Program-made: the position numbers and the translations under genes
Shown here: piece after piece, positions 1 through 7,164 of the stretch
Layout of the letters: the number at the start of each line of letters is the position of its first letter
Numbering within the stretch: the stretch's first letter is position 1
Notes under the pieces: model-generated
What the model was told of the DNA's origin: nothing
The model's database searches: none
What the model saw: only the letters and a program-made list of their open reading frames with translations
DNA from: Sphingobacterium sp. CZ-UAM
GTDB taxonomy: Bacteria > Bacteroidota > Bacteroidia > Sphingobacteriales > Sphingobacteriaceae
NCBI RefSeq assembly: GCF_002000245.1
Contig: NZ_MTCM01000001.1
Location: 310,001-374,000 of the forward strand
Length of the DNA stretch: 64,000 nt
Direction of reading: 5' to 3'

Positions 1-753
1 GACCCCTTTACTGATCTTTTCCACCAATGTTGTATTGATGTCGTTATCAATGTCAAATTCTGCGTCTTTCGTGACTTTAAACACATGCGCATGAAATACA
101 TCGAAGCCGAAATAGGAAAATATCAATGGAAGATTGAATTTAATGACATCTTCAAGCAGAATTATATGTTTTTCATCCTTTGGCGAAGGCAATTGGACAA
201 ATCGCCCATTTTGGCTTGTCGGAATTTCAATTAGTGCAAACTTAGTTTCGTATTGCCATTCGCTTTTTCCCATAGAGATGCCCAAATAGAGACTTTTGTC
301 CCGGATATAGGGCATTGGACGGACATCATCTAGAATGAGCGGGATGACATTCGATTCCACATCATCCTGATAATATTCACTGACAAACTGCTGTTGTTCG
401 GGGCTAAGCTCCTCACTTGTCTTGATAAAGACATTTTGCTTGGCCATGTCTTTTTGGATCCGATTCCAGGTGTTGTCAAATTTCTTTTGCTGTTTGATTA
501 CCCGGATATTGAGTTCTTCTAAAATCAGTTGTGGATCTTCATAAAAAGATTGATTGGCACTTTTATCCTTTAGGTCGATTGCACGTTTGAGACCGGCCAC
601 ACGGACACGAAAAAACTCATCCAGGTTATTGGAAAATATACCTAAAAATTTGATTCTTAGAGGCAAAGGTACAGTCTCATCTGCAGCCTCTTGTAATACT
701 CTGCCATTAAAGCTCAACCAGCTAACATCTCTAGGAATAAATTTTTTCGCCAT
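1..753 (-). CDS. ppk1: Polyphosphate kinase 1, N-terminal part (cut by window edge)
   Basis: Polyphosphate kinase makes inorganic polyphosphate reversibly from ATP. The gene runs off the left edge, so only 251 N-terminal residues are visible. The reading frame is open from the ATG at 753 to base 1. Residues 11-16 read SWLSFN and residues 43-52 read NLDEFFRVRV, which are hallmark PPK1 N-domain motifs; Asn43 matches the ATP-contacting Asn of the family. The catalytic histidines and the C-terminal domains lie outside the window, so intactness cannot be judged. It is transcribed away from the convergently placed terminator at 861-895. The family call rests on the N domain alone but the motif match is strong. 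Confidence 0.93.
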   Translation of the reverse strand, partial: MAKKFIPRDVSWLSFNGRVLQEAADETVPLPLRIKFLGIFSNNLDEFFRVRVAGLKRAIDLKDKSANQSFYEDPQLILEELNIRVIKQQKKFDNTWNRIQKDMAKQNVFIKTSEELSPEQQQFVSEYYQDDVESNVIPLILDDVRPMPYIRDKSLYLGISMGKSEWQYETKFALIEIPTSQNGRFVQLPSPKDEKHIILLEDVIKFNLPLIFSYFGFDVFHAHVFKVTKDAEFDIDNDINTTLVEKISKGV

Positions 754-860
754 AGCTAAATATACATAAATTTAAGAAGCAAAACTATAGCTCTAGGCGC
801 GATAAACGAACTTTTTCGTGTTAAAGAATTATTAATTTATTTTTTCTTCATCTACTTCCA

Positions 861-895
861 AAAAAATACCCCAAAAAGTGCGAGACCTTTTGGGG
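861..895 (-). terminator. Rho-independent terminator of the DJ-1 / small membrane protein unit
   Basis: On the minus strand an eight-base stem (CCCCAAAA at 888-895 pairing with TTTTGGGG at 869-876) is followed by a T-rich run at 861-867. It lies about 25 bases past the stop of the gene ending at 920. Confidence 0.75.
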
Positions 896-919
896 GAAAC
901 AACATCCTCGACTGTATTG

Positions 920-1297
920 TTATTTCTTTTTTCCGTATTTTTTTGAAATCTGGATTGCTTTATACTTGGTACCATCGAAGTGCGGGGCATCAATTGCCAA
1001 GGTCGTAGGATAAGGAGCCGTACGGTCGAAAAAATATACAGTTGTCGTACTTCCATAATCATTGACAGGTAGGAGCTCCAGGCAAGCAGTATAATCAGCA
1101 TTTAATACATCGCCAACCGTTACGGCATAGATCCGGACAATACCACCCTTATTTTGTTCATTTCTGACAAATGCAACTTCCTTAAATCCGCCCGGTAGAT
1201 CTTCGATACTTTTCTGATTGAAAGTATCCTTTAAAATAAAACCCAACAACACTAAAACCGGAATGACCAAAAGCCATACCTTTTTATTCTTCTTCAT
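920..1297 (-). CDS. Small membrane-anchored protein of unknown function
   Basis: A 125-residue protein I do not recognise. Residues 1-6 are lysine-rich and residues 7-22 form one hydrophobic helix (VWLLVIPVLVLLGFIL), so it is probably anchored in the inner membrane with the remainder in the periplasm. It has no cysteine pair suggesting an enzyme. The C-terminus is very basic (KKYGKKK). The start at 1297 lies 10 bases after the stop of the DJ-1 gene and both share the terminator at 861-895, so the two are probably co-transcribed. No recognisable Shine-Dalgarno sequence precedes it. The hydrophobic N-terminus and operon position argue that it is a real gene. Confidence 0.7.
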   Translation of the reverse strand: MKKNKKVWLLVIPVLVLLGFILKDTFNQKSIEDLPGGFKEVAFVRNEQNKGGIVRIYAVTVGDVLNADYTACLELLPVNDYGSTTTVYFFDRTAPYPTTLAIDAPHFDGTKYKAIQISKKYGKKK

Positions 1298-1307
1298 TAA
1301 AATACGC

Positions 1308-1886
1308 TTAAATTGTAATGTTTATATCCAATAATTTATAAAATTCCTTTAAGATAGCCTGATGTCCCGGCCAAGCTGGAGATGTCACTAGGTTGCCATC
1401 CACAACAGCCTGGTCTGCTGGAATATTTTTCCAGGTGCCGCCAGCTAACTCAATATCCGGTCCTACAGCCACATAGGCTGTCAAAGTTCGCCCTGTAAGA
1501 ACCTTTGCCGCTGTCAATACCTGGATTCCATGGCATATTGCTGCAACAGGTTTATTCTTTTCAAAGAAATGTCTGGTAATCTCCAATACACGTTGATCAA
1601 GTCGGATATATTCCGCCGAACGACCACCGGCAATATAAAGACCATCATATTCTTCTGGGTTAACCTGATCAAAATCCTTATTGATCGCAAAATTATGCCC
1701 CCGTAGTTCTTTATAGGTCTGGTCACCAGTAAAATCATGTACGGCAGTAGGTACCACATCACCCTTTTTTCGATCAGGGGCAACGGCATCAACTGTTATT
1801 CCTATTGATCCCATAGCTTGAAATGGAACCATTGCTTCGTAGTCTTCCACAAAGTCTCCAACGAGTAATAATATTTTTTTTGCCAT
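1308..1886 (-). CDS. DJ-1/PfpI family protein, close to DJ-1D-type glyoxalase III
   Basis: A 192-residue single-domain DJ-1/PfpI protein. The nucleophile elbow AAICHG puts the reactive cysteine at 118 with His119 beside it; the partner glutamate is in GDFVEDYE near residues 14-17. Several stretches (GDFVEDYE, PTAVHDF, GGRSAEYIRL) resemble plant DJ-1D, whose described activity is cofactor-free conversion of methylglyoxal to lactate. Relatives are also annotated as protease- or chaperone-like, so the substrate is inferred. The ATG at 1886 follows a perfect 17-bp hairpin (1891-1939) that looks like the terminator of the preceding gene. The gene therefore needs read-through or its own unseen promoter. 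It is followed after 10 bases by the small membrane protein. Confidence 0.85.
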   Translation of the reverse strand: MAKKILLLVGDFVEDYEAMVPFQAMGSIGITVDAVAPDRKKGDVVPTAVHDFTGDQTYKELRGHNFAINKDFDQVNPEEYDGLYIAGGRSAEYIRLDQRVLEITRHFFEKNKPVAAICHGIQVLTAAKVLTGRTLTAYVAVGPDIELAGGTWKNIPADQAVVDGNLVTSPAWPGHQAILKEFYKLLDINITI

Positions 1887-1890
1887 ATCA

Positions 1891-1939
1891 AAAAACCTCT
1901 TTTAATAAGGCTTGAATTTACGTATTAAAAGAGGTTTTT
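1891..1939 (-). terminator. Perfect 17-bp hairpin between the FMN reductase and DJ-1 genes
   Basis: Bases 1891-1907 and 1923-1939 are perfect inverted repeats with a 15-base loop. On the minus strand the 3' arm ends in a T run, as in an intrinsic terminator of the gene ending at 1965. The T run stops only four bases before the ATG of the DJ-1 gene, so it could equally act as an attenuator or leader structure. Confidence 0.75.
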
Positions 1940-1964
1940 ACAATGTTTATTTGTCAATCTTTTG

Positions 1965-2528
1965 TTAACCTTGAACCGTTATTTTTTCTGCAAGAGCGCG
2001 TTTCGTCTTACGTACTTTTGCCTCCAGCTGGCTTCTTAGTGTTGGATTGGTGATACCTTTTCCTTCTTCGAAATTTTTATGAAATTCGGGTAAGGAGAAC
2101 GAGTCCAGTATATCGGCACCGTCCCAGGTAATTCTATTGACTGCTGTGTTTAATACCGTTGATCCACCCATTGGACCGGGAGCAGTTGCCAATAGGAAAA
2201 CGGGTTTGCCATTAAATGTTTTGCGATTCGGGATACGGGATACCCAGTCTACAATGTTTTTGTAGGCCGATGTGTAAGAGCCATTATGTTCGGCCAACGA
2301 AATGAGTAAGAAATCTGCAGCATCCATCTTTGCTGCGAAATCATACGCTAATTGTGGGATCCCCAGTTCTACCTCCTTATCATAGGAATAAATAGGCATT
2401 TCGAAGTGATTAAGGTCTAGAAGCTCTATGCTATCATCGGCTTCTTTGTAATATTTGGACGTACTTGTCACAAAGATTTTGTTGATCGAATTCTTATTAC
2501 TGGTTCCTGCAAATGCTAATATTTTCAT
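1965..2528 (-). CDS. NADPH-dependent FMN reductase family protein
   Basis: A small flavodoxin-like flavoprotein of about 187 residues. It opens with a beta strand and phosphate-binding loop, MKILAFAGTSNKNSINK, and carries the later flavin-contacting motifs SLAEHNGSYTSAYKN and LATAPGPMGGS. Members reduce FMN, quinones or azo/nitro compounds with NAD(P)H; the substrate cannot be told from sequence. The frame opens upstream at 2561, but the fold begins at the methionine encoded at 2528, so I chose that start; the upstream start would also lie next to the likely promoter at 2559-2566. It stands alone between a terminator-like hairpin and a possible operator. A second member of the family lies at 5649-6224. 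Confidence 0.85.
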   Translation of the reverse strand: MKILAFAGTSNKNSINKIFVTSTSKYYKEADDSIELLDLNHFEMPIYSYDKEVELGIPQLAYDFAAKMDAADFLLISLAEHNGSYTSAYKNIVDWVSRIPNRKTFNGKPVFLLATAPGPMGGSTVLNTAVNRITWDGADILDSFSLPEFHKNFEEGKGITNPTLRSQLEAKVRKTKRALAEKITVQG

Positions 2529-2536
2529 CGCTGTAT

Positions 2537-2566
2537 AAGTTTTAAATTTTAAACTTGTCAAACTTA
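2537..2566 (-). promoter_or_regulatory. Promoter -7 element and adjoining dyad of the FMN reductase gene
   Basis: The minus strand of 2559-2566 reads TAAGTTTG, a perfect TAnnTTTG -7 element. Just downstream, 2537-2556 is a dyad (AAGTTT, eight bases, AAACTT) covering the expected transcription start, a suitable position for a repressor site. No good -33 TTG is visible. The operator role is inference. Confidence 0.5.
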
Positions 2567-2636
2567 CAACATAATCGAAAAAAAAATGTCAGTCAAATGT
2601 CTGCTAGCGGTATAAAGAGCCATTTATTGATCTAGG

Positions 2637-3533
2637 TCAATTAAATGCAAAACGATCATACATCCCAAGCAGTCCAGTAATGCCGCCAGTGTGAACGACG
2701 AGTAGCTGATCTGCTGGTGTGAAATAATCTTTTTTTATAAGATCATCAATTGCATAGAGCAATTTCCCGGTATAGGTTGGTTCGATCATAATTCCCGTAT
2801 TACTGATAAAATGCTGTGTGAAGGTAAGTAGTTCAGGATTGGTCTTCGCGTAGCCGCCAAAATGATAATCCAGGTGTAAAATAGGAGGGCTAAGATGGGG
2901 ATAAAGTTGATTAACTTCATCAGAGATAAAGCTGCCGTTCTTTAGGACAGGGACGCCGTGTATCTTGGTAAAAAGATCTTTTTTGTCGATTGCATTAGCA
3001 ATTCCTGCAAGCGTAGTGCCGGTACCACAGGCGGTAAAGATATGTTGATAGTCCTGTTGAAGTTCGTCTACAAGTTCGGCGCAGCCTCTGGCGCCCAAGA
3101 TACCATAGCCGCCTTCATGGATATAAAAGCTGTTGGAATCCTGACCGAAATAATCACCATACAGCTTTTCTTTGTTTCGATAAGCGTCCCGGTCCACATA
3201 AATAAGCTGCATCCCAAACAATTGACACATGGTCAGCACAGGGTTATTAACGTGCTCATCACCTCTTACGAAAGCGGTAGTTTTGAACTGGAAAGTAGCT
3301 CCAGCACAAGCTGTCGCCAACAAATGATTGCTCCAGGCTCCGCCAAAAGTAACGAGATGATTTTTTTGTAGCTGTAAGGCCTCCTGAAGATTATACTTTA
3401 ATTTTCGCCATTTATTGCCTGAAATAAAGGGATGAATCAGGTCATCTCTTTTCAGTGTCACTTTGATGTGCTTTTTCTCCCATAAAGGTAGCGTGACTTC
3501 TGTTTCGGGACTATGAATTTTAAATGGCAACAT
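2637..3533 (-). CDS. PLP-dependent ACC deaminase / D-cysteine desulfhydrase family enzyme
   Basis: A 298-residue fold-type II PLP enzyme. The motif SGNKWRKLKYNL carries the PLP-binding lysine, GGAWSNH is the usual asparagine-containing motif, and ACGTGTTLAG is the glycine-rich loop for the cofactor phosphate. The family includes 1-aminocyclopropane-1-carboxylate deaminase and D-cysteine desulfhydrase; in bacteria without plant contact the latter type of activity is the likelier, but sequence alone does not decide. The frame is open up to 3629, which would overlap the divergent rluD promoter and start. The methionine at 3533 begins the conserved domain and lies 15 bases after a perfect -7 element, so it is preferred. 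Confidence 0.85.
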   Translation of the reverse strand: MLPFKIHSPETEVTLPLWEKKHIKVTLKRDDLIHPFISGNKWRKLKYNLQEALQLQKNHLVTFGGAWSNHLLATACAGATFQFKTTAFVRGDEHVNNPVLTMCQLFGMQLIYVDRDAYRNKEKLYGDYFGQDSNSFYIHEGGYGILGARGCAELVDELQQDYQHIFTACGTGTTLAGIANAIDKKDLFTKIHGVPVLKNGSFISDEVNQLYPHLSPPILHLDYHFGGYAKTNPELLTFTQHFISNTGIMIEPTYTGKLLYAIDDLIKKDYFTPADQLLVVHTGGITGLLGMYDRFAFN

Positions 3534-3548
3534 AATATTAAATGAAAA

Positions 3549-3556
3549 CAAATTTA
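3549..3556 (-). promoter_or_regulatory. -7 promoter element of the PLP enzyme gene
   Basis: The minus strand reads TAAATTTG, a perfect TAnnTTTG, 15 bases before the ATG at 3533. It lies back to back with the rluD element at 3579-3586, so the divergent promoters share a short control region. No clear -33 TTG. Confidence 0.55.
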
Positions 3557-3578
3557 ACGAAAATTGTTTCATTTGGCT

Positions 3579-3586
3579 TATTTTTG
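3579..3586 (+). promoter_or_regulatory. -7 promoter element immediately before rluD
   Basis: TATTTTTG fits TAnnTTTG and ends four bases before the rluD ATG at 3591. Transcription would start at or next to the start codon, giving a leaderless message. There is no well-placed -33 TTG. Confidence 0.5.
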
Positions 3587-3590
3587 TAGC

Positions 3591-4637
3591 ATGACAGAAC
3601 AAATGGGATCGCAAGATCAAGAAGAACAAGAGTTATTTGAACATCTACGCATTGAAGTGGATAGGGGGCAGGCATTACTCCGTATTGATAAATATCTGAT
3701 GAATAGGGTAGAGAATGCTACAAGAAGTAAAATTCAGCATGCCATTGAAGCAGGTTCTGTCATGGTTAACGGCAAAGAAATCAAGGCGAGTTATAAAGTC
3801 AGACCTGATGATGTTATTACCTTGGTATTACCTGATCCGCCGCGTGATAACGAGGTTTATCCTGAAAATATTCCATTAGACATAAAATATGAAGACGACG
3901 ATGTACTTATCGTAAATAAAGAAGCAGGTATGGTTGTCCATCCGGGCTATAATAATTACACAGGTACATTGGTCAATGCATTGACTTACCATATACAACA
4001 GTTGCCACAGCTGCCTGGAAATTCAGACCGTCCCGGTCTGGTACATCGAATAGACAAAGATACTTCCGGTTTACTGGTTATCGCTAAGAACGAAAAATCG
4101 ATGGCCTTTTTGGCAAAGCAATTTTTTGATCATAGCATTACCCGTAAATATATTGCTTTGGTGTGGGGTGATTTGAAAGAGGATGGCACGATTACAGGTT
4201 ACATTGGTCGTCATTTGAAAGATAGACGTATAATGGCCATGTACGATAGTGAGGATAAAGGACGATGGTCCGTGACACATTACAAAGTATTGGAACGATT
4301 AGGTTATGTGACATTAATTGAATGCCAATTAGAGACTGGACGTACACACCAGATTCGTACGCACATGCAATCCATTGGTCATCCATTGTTTAATGATGCC
4401 ATGTACGGTGGGGATAAAATATTAAAAGGAACTGTCTTTTCAAAATATAAGCAATTCGTAGACAATTGTTTTAACCTGCTTCCACGGCAGGCGCTTCATG
4501 CACAGGTATTGGGATTTGTTCATCCGACATCAAAAGAAAATATGTATTTTGAAGTACCATATCCTGAAGATTTTCGTTTAGCTTTAGAAAAGTGGCGTGG
4601 TTATGCTGCAAATTCCATGGCTGTGGAAAATGATTAA
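3591..4637 (+). CDS. rluD: 23S rRNA pseudouridine synthase, RluD/RluA family
   Basis: A 348-residue pseudouridine synthase that isomerises uridines in rRNA, most likely in helix 69 of 23S rRNA. An S4 RNA-binding domain spans about residues 25-85 (LLRIDKYL, GSVMVNG). The catalytic domain carries HRIDKDTSGLL with the nucleophilic aspartate near residue 155, and later GRTHQIRTHMQSIGHPL. RluC-type enzymes share this layout, so the exact target uridines are inferred. The frame opens at 3564, but the ATG at 3591 follows a -7 element by four bases and avoids the divergent promoter region. It is followed after 19 bases by a class IV aminotransferase gene, probably in one transcript. Confidence 0.92.
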   Translation: MTEQMGSQDQEEQELFEHLRIEVDRGQALLRIDKYLMNRVENATRSKIQHAIEAGSVMVNGKEIKASYKVRPDDVITLVLPDPPRDNEVYPENIPLDIKYEDDDVLIVNKEAGMVVHPGYNNYTGTLVNALTYHIQQLPQLPGNSDRPGLVHRIDKDTSGLLVIAKNEKSMAFLAKQFFDHSITRKYIALVWGDLKEDGTITGYIGRHLKDRRIMAMYDSEDKGRWSVTHYKVLERLGYVTLIECQLETGRTHQIRTHMQSIGHPLFNDAMYGGDKILKGTVFSKYKQFVDNCFNLLPRQALHAQVLGFVHPTSKENMYFEVPYPEDFRLALEKWRGYAANSMAVEND

Positions 4638-4656
4638 AATTTAGAAACAAGTAAAG

Positions 4657-5523
4657 ATGCCGACAAACTATATCAATTATAATGGCAATGTAGTGCCGGA
4701 AGAACAGGAAATATTTAGCATAGAAAATAGAGGCTTTCGCTATGGTGATGGATTGTTTGAAACTATGTTGTATAAAGACGGTGACATCCGTTTTCTGAAT
4801 TTCCATGTAGCGCGTTTACAGCAGGGGATGGAATTGATTCACCTGGATGATGCGAATCTTTTCGACGAATTTTTTATCCGTTCAAGATCGGAGGAATTGA
4901 TCCGTAAGAATAATATGCTGGGCCAACAGGTTCGCATTCGTCTGATTGTCTTCCGGACCGGTGGTGGACTCTATAGTCCAAGCACAAATAAACCGGGATT
5001 TGTTTTACAGGTACAACGCATAGAACCCAACCTGAGGGATAAGAAAGTCGGCCTGATTGTGGGCTTATATAGTGAATTCAAAAAGCCTTATAGTGATTTA
5101 TCTAAAATCAAATCGCTCAACGCTCAAATTTATGTGTTGGCGGGTATTTATAAGAAAAAAATGGCATTTGATGATGTATTGATCTTAAATCAGGAAGGCT
5201 ACCTTTGTGAGTCACTAACATCAAACATCTTCGTGTATTACGAAAAAATATTGTACACACCGGCACTTTCAGAAGGCTGTATCGAAGGGGTTATGCGCCG
5301 TGTTGTCATGGATATGGCGAGGGCTGAAGGGATTGAAGTGGTGGAGGCGCAGATCAGCCCCGAGATCATGAAAAGGGCAGATGAAATTTTTTGTACAAAT
5401 GCGGTACAGGGGGTGCAATGGGTGATGGGATATAAGCAAAAACGCTATTTCAATAAGATCTCACGCATATTGCAGGACAAACTGTTAAGCTGGAATTACG
5501 ATGCAAATGAGGAGCAAAATTAA
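4657..5523 (+). CDS. Class IV aminotransferase, PabC/IlvE-like
   Basis: A 288-residue fold-type IV PLP enzyme. FRYGDGLFET (residues 27-36) is the classic N-terminal signature, Lys152 in KIKSLN is the likely Schiff-base lysine, and the CESLTSNIF motif near residues 188-196 fits the conserved E-x-x-x-x-N segment. The family covers aminodeoxychorismate lyase (folate pathway), branched-chain and D-amino acid aminotransferases. The length and the ADEIFCTNAVQGVQ segment fit the PabC type best, but substrate assignment is uncertain. It follows rluD by 19 bases. Downstream lies an inverted repeat enclosing an IS3 relic rather than a clean terminator. Confidence 0.82.
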   Translation: MPTNYINYNGNVVPEEQEIFSIENRGFRYGDGLFETMLYKDGDIRFLNFHVARLQQGMELIHLDDANLFDEFFIRSRSEELIRKNNMLGQQVRIRLIVFRTGGGLYSPSTNKPGFVLQVQRIEPNLRDKKVGLIVGLYSEFKKPYSDLSKIKSLNAQIYVLAGIYKKKMAFDDVLILNQEGYLCESLTSNIFVYYEKILYTPALSEGCIEGVMRRVVMDMARAEGIEVVEAQISPEIMKRADEIFCTNAVQGVQWVMGYKQKRYFNKISRILQDKLLSWNYDANEEQN

Positions 5524-5547
5524 GGTTGTACGAAGTAAATAATAAAG

Positions 5548-5666
5548 ACAAAAGGCCAGGATTGGACTGACCTCAAAAAGTTGGACTAATTTACGCAGTG
5601 TATTTGATATAATGAGCTCGATATTCCACCGGGCTCATTCCATTTAAATTAATCCTGGCCTTTTGT
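5548..5666. repeat. 16-bp perfect inverted repeat enclosing an IS3-family relic
   Basis: Bases 5548-5563 and 5651-5666 are exact inverted copies (left arm ACAAAAGGCCAGGATT). The right arm encodes the last residues of the FMN reductase gene ending at 5649. The 87-base spacer is almost wholly IS3-derived. The arms may be an ancestral bidirectional terminator split by an insertion and later deletion, or a duplication made during IS decay. Confidence 0.8.
5568..5650 (-). mobile_element. Relic of an IS3-family insertion sequence end
   Basis: Read on the minus strand, 5591-5650 encodes NLNGMSPVEYRAHYIKYTA then a stop. This is the typical C-terminal end of an IS3-family OrfB transposase (the NG-MSP-EYR motif). 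Immediately beyond it, 5568-5587 reads TGACCTCAAAAAGTTGGACT on the plus strand, which resembles the terminal inverted repeat of many IS3-group elements. Only about 80 bases of the right end remain; the other end, OrfA and the catalytic DDE residues are absent, so the element is dead. It lies between convergent genes and inside an inverted repeat. Confidence 0.8.
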
Positions 5667-6224
5667 ATGCACAATTCTGATGATCCAGTGTTCAAAAGCT
5701 TTTTTGAAGCTAAGTAGAAAGTCTATTGTTTTTTGCAATTCGACCTTGCCGTTTTCTCCGATGGAATCTTTGATACTTCCGAGATATGCTTCGGGCTGCT
5801 GCATGGGGTAAATATTGACGAATACCAAAGCCTGTCGGATATGATGATTTGCGCCGAAACCACCATAGACTCCCGTCGAAGAGCTAATAATTGCACCCGG
5901 CTTTCCATCCCATTTATTTTTGCCATAAGGTCGAGATCCCACGTCTATAGCATTTTTTAGGACAGCCGGTATGGAGCGGTTGTATTCAGGGCTGATGAAA
6001 AGTACTGCGTCCAGCGAAGCGATTTCCTTCCGAAACCGGACATAACTTTCAGGCGGGTTGCCTTCATCATCGAAATCCTGGTTGTAAAGGGGGAGATCCC
6101 CAATTTCGATCACGCGATAGTTAAACTTGTTGGCCGGTTGTTCACAGATAAAAGCAGCTATTTTTTTGTTATAGGATTGTTTCCTTAAGCTACCGACGAT
6201 GATTCCAATAGTGTAAGTATTCAT
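5649..6224 (-). CDS. NADPH-dependent FMN reductase family protein (ChrR/YieF-like)
   Basis: A 191-residue flavodoxin-fold flavoprotein. IVGSLRKQSYNKK near residues 10-22 is the FMN phosphate loop, and FISPEYNRSIPAVLKNAIDVGSRP is the diagnostic isoalloxazine-contacting segment of the ChrR/NADPH-quinone reductase group. Likely roles are quinone, chromate or flavin reduction in the cytoplasm; the physiological substrate is unknown. The last six codons and stop coincide with the right arm of the 16-bp inverted repeat next to the IS3 relic, so the C-terminus may have been altered by the insertion. No strong ribosome binding site is seen at the ATG at 6224. Confidence 0.87.
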   Translation of the reverse strand: MNTYTIGIIVGSLRKQSYNKKIAAFICEQPANKFNYRVIEIGDLPLYNQDFDDEGNPPESYVRFRKEIASLDAVLFISPEYNRSIPAVLKNAIDVGSRPYGKNKWDGKPGAIISSSTGVYGGFGANHHIRQALVFVNIYPMQQPEAYLGSIKDSIGENGKVELQKTIDFLLSFKKAFEHWIIRIVHTKGQD

Positions 6225-6441
6225 GCTAAAGTTTAATTAAAGTATGAAAAGTATTAATGGTTGAACAATTTGTATCCTAAAAAGTTTCCCTGTAATGCAT
6301 TGCGAAATTAAAACTAAACTATTCGTGCTGAATAGATTAAGTTTTTGTTAACAAAAATTAACATTTATCATTTAATCTTTTGCATACAGTTTGTTGTCGT
6401 ATTGTAAAGAAGAAATTACAAAACTAAGGGAGGAGCTACTT

Positions 6442-6969
6442 ATGAAAAAAATGTTTTACACCGCTGCTATCATTGCCGGGCTTTTTGTAGCTGGAACGGC
6501 TGAAGCACAGGTCAGTATCAGCGTGAATATTGGGAGTCAGCCCAGTTGGGGGCCAGCGGGTTATGATTACGCCCGTTATTATTACATGCCTGAATACAAC
6601 ATGTATTATGATGTGCCAGCGCGATGTTATGTCTACTATGATAATGGTGGCTGGATAAGAAGGTCGAGTTTACCAAGAAGATATCGGCATTATGATTTTT
6701 ATAGGGCGCATAAAGTAGTGATCAACGATCGTACCCCTTGGCATCATCATGACCGTTACAGAAGCAGATATGGGCGCTTACGTGGCAGACAGGTTACTAT
6801 CCGGGATAGCCACCATGGGCATGGCGGATATTCCTTTGCAAGCGAGCGTAGCGTAAGACGCGAACGTTCCTGGGGAGAAAGCAGAAGACATGGCGATAAG
6901 GGAAGATGGCATGGACGCGGATATGAAGATAGACATGAACACAGGCATGGAGGGAGACATAGAGATTAA
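6442..6969 (+). CDS. Exported histidine- and arginine-rich basic protein
   Basis: A 175-residue protein with a clear signal peptide (MKKMFYTAAIIAGLFVAGTAEA, cleavage after AEA-Q). The mature part starts with a tyrosine-rich stretch (DYARYYYMPEYNMYYDV) and then becomes strongly basic, with many His, Arg and Gly residues to the end. I know no function; histidine-rich tails can bind metals, and similar small exported proteins are common in Bacteroidota. The frame opens at 6391, but the ATG at 6442 is preceded by a strong purine-rich ribosome site (AAGGGAGGAG at 6426-6435), rare in this window, and gives the signal peptide. A terminator follows at 7009-7043. Confidence 0.75.
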   Translation: MKKMFYTAAIIAGLFVAGTAEAQVSISVNIGSQPSWGPAGYDYARYYYMPEYNMYYDVPARCYVYYDNGGWIRRSSLPRRYRHYDFYRAHKVVINDRTPWHHHDRYRSRYGRLRGRQVTIRDSHHGHGGYSFASERSVRRERSWGESRRHGDKGRWHGRGYEDRHEHRHGGRHRD

Positions 6970-7008
6970 TCGGATCTGTCTGTTTTAAGTATCTTAATCG
7001 TTTAATTG

Positions 7009-7043
7009 AAAGGTACCTGTCCAAAAGATAGGTGCCTTTTTTT
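7009..7043 (+). terminator. Rho-independent terminator after the His-rich protein gene
   Basis: A ten-base stem (7009-7018 with 7030-7039, one G-T pair) is followed by seven T residues. Confidence 0.85.
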
Positions 7044-7073
7044 GTTGCATCGCTAATTCCTGAAAAATTATCT

Positions 7074-7081
7074 TAATTTTG
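7074..7081 (+). promoter_or_regulatory. -7 element upstream of the polysaccharide deacetylase gene
   Basis: TAATTTTG matches TAnnTTTG. Possible starts follow at 7099 and 7165. The nearest upstream TTG (7045-7047) is 26 bases away, farther than usual. Confidence 0.4.
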
Positions 7082-7164
7082 TGATAGAGGAATGTTGCAT
7101 GACTTTAAAAAAAAGATCTTTTGCACGCAAAAGATCGCATGTGTCGTATAGGTTAATTTTTGTA

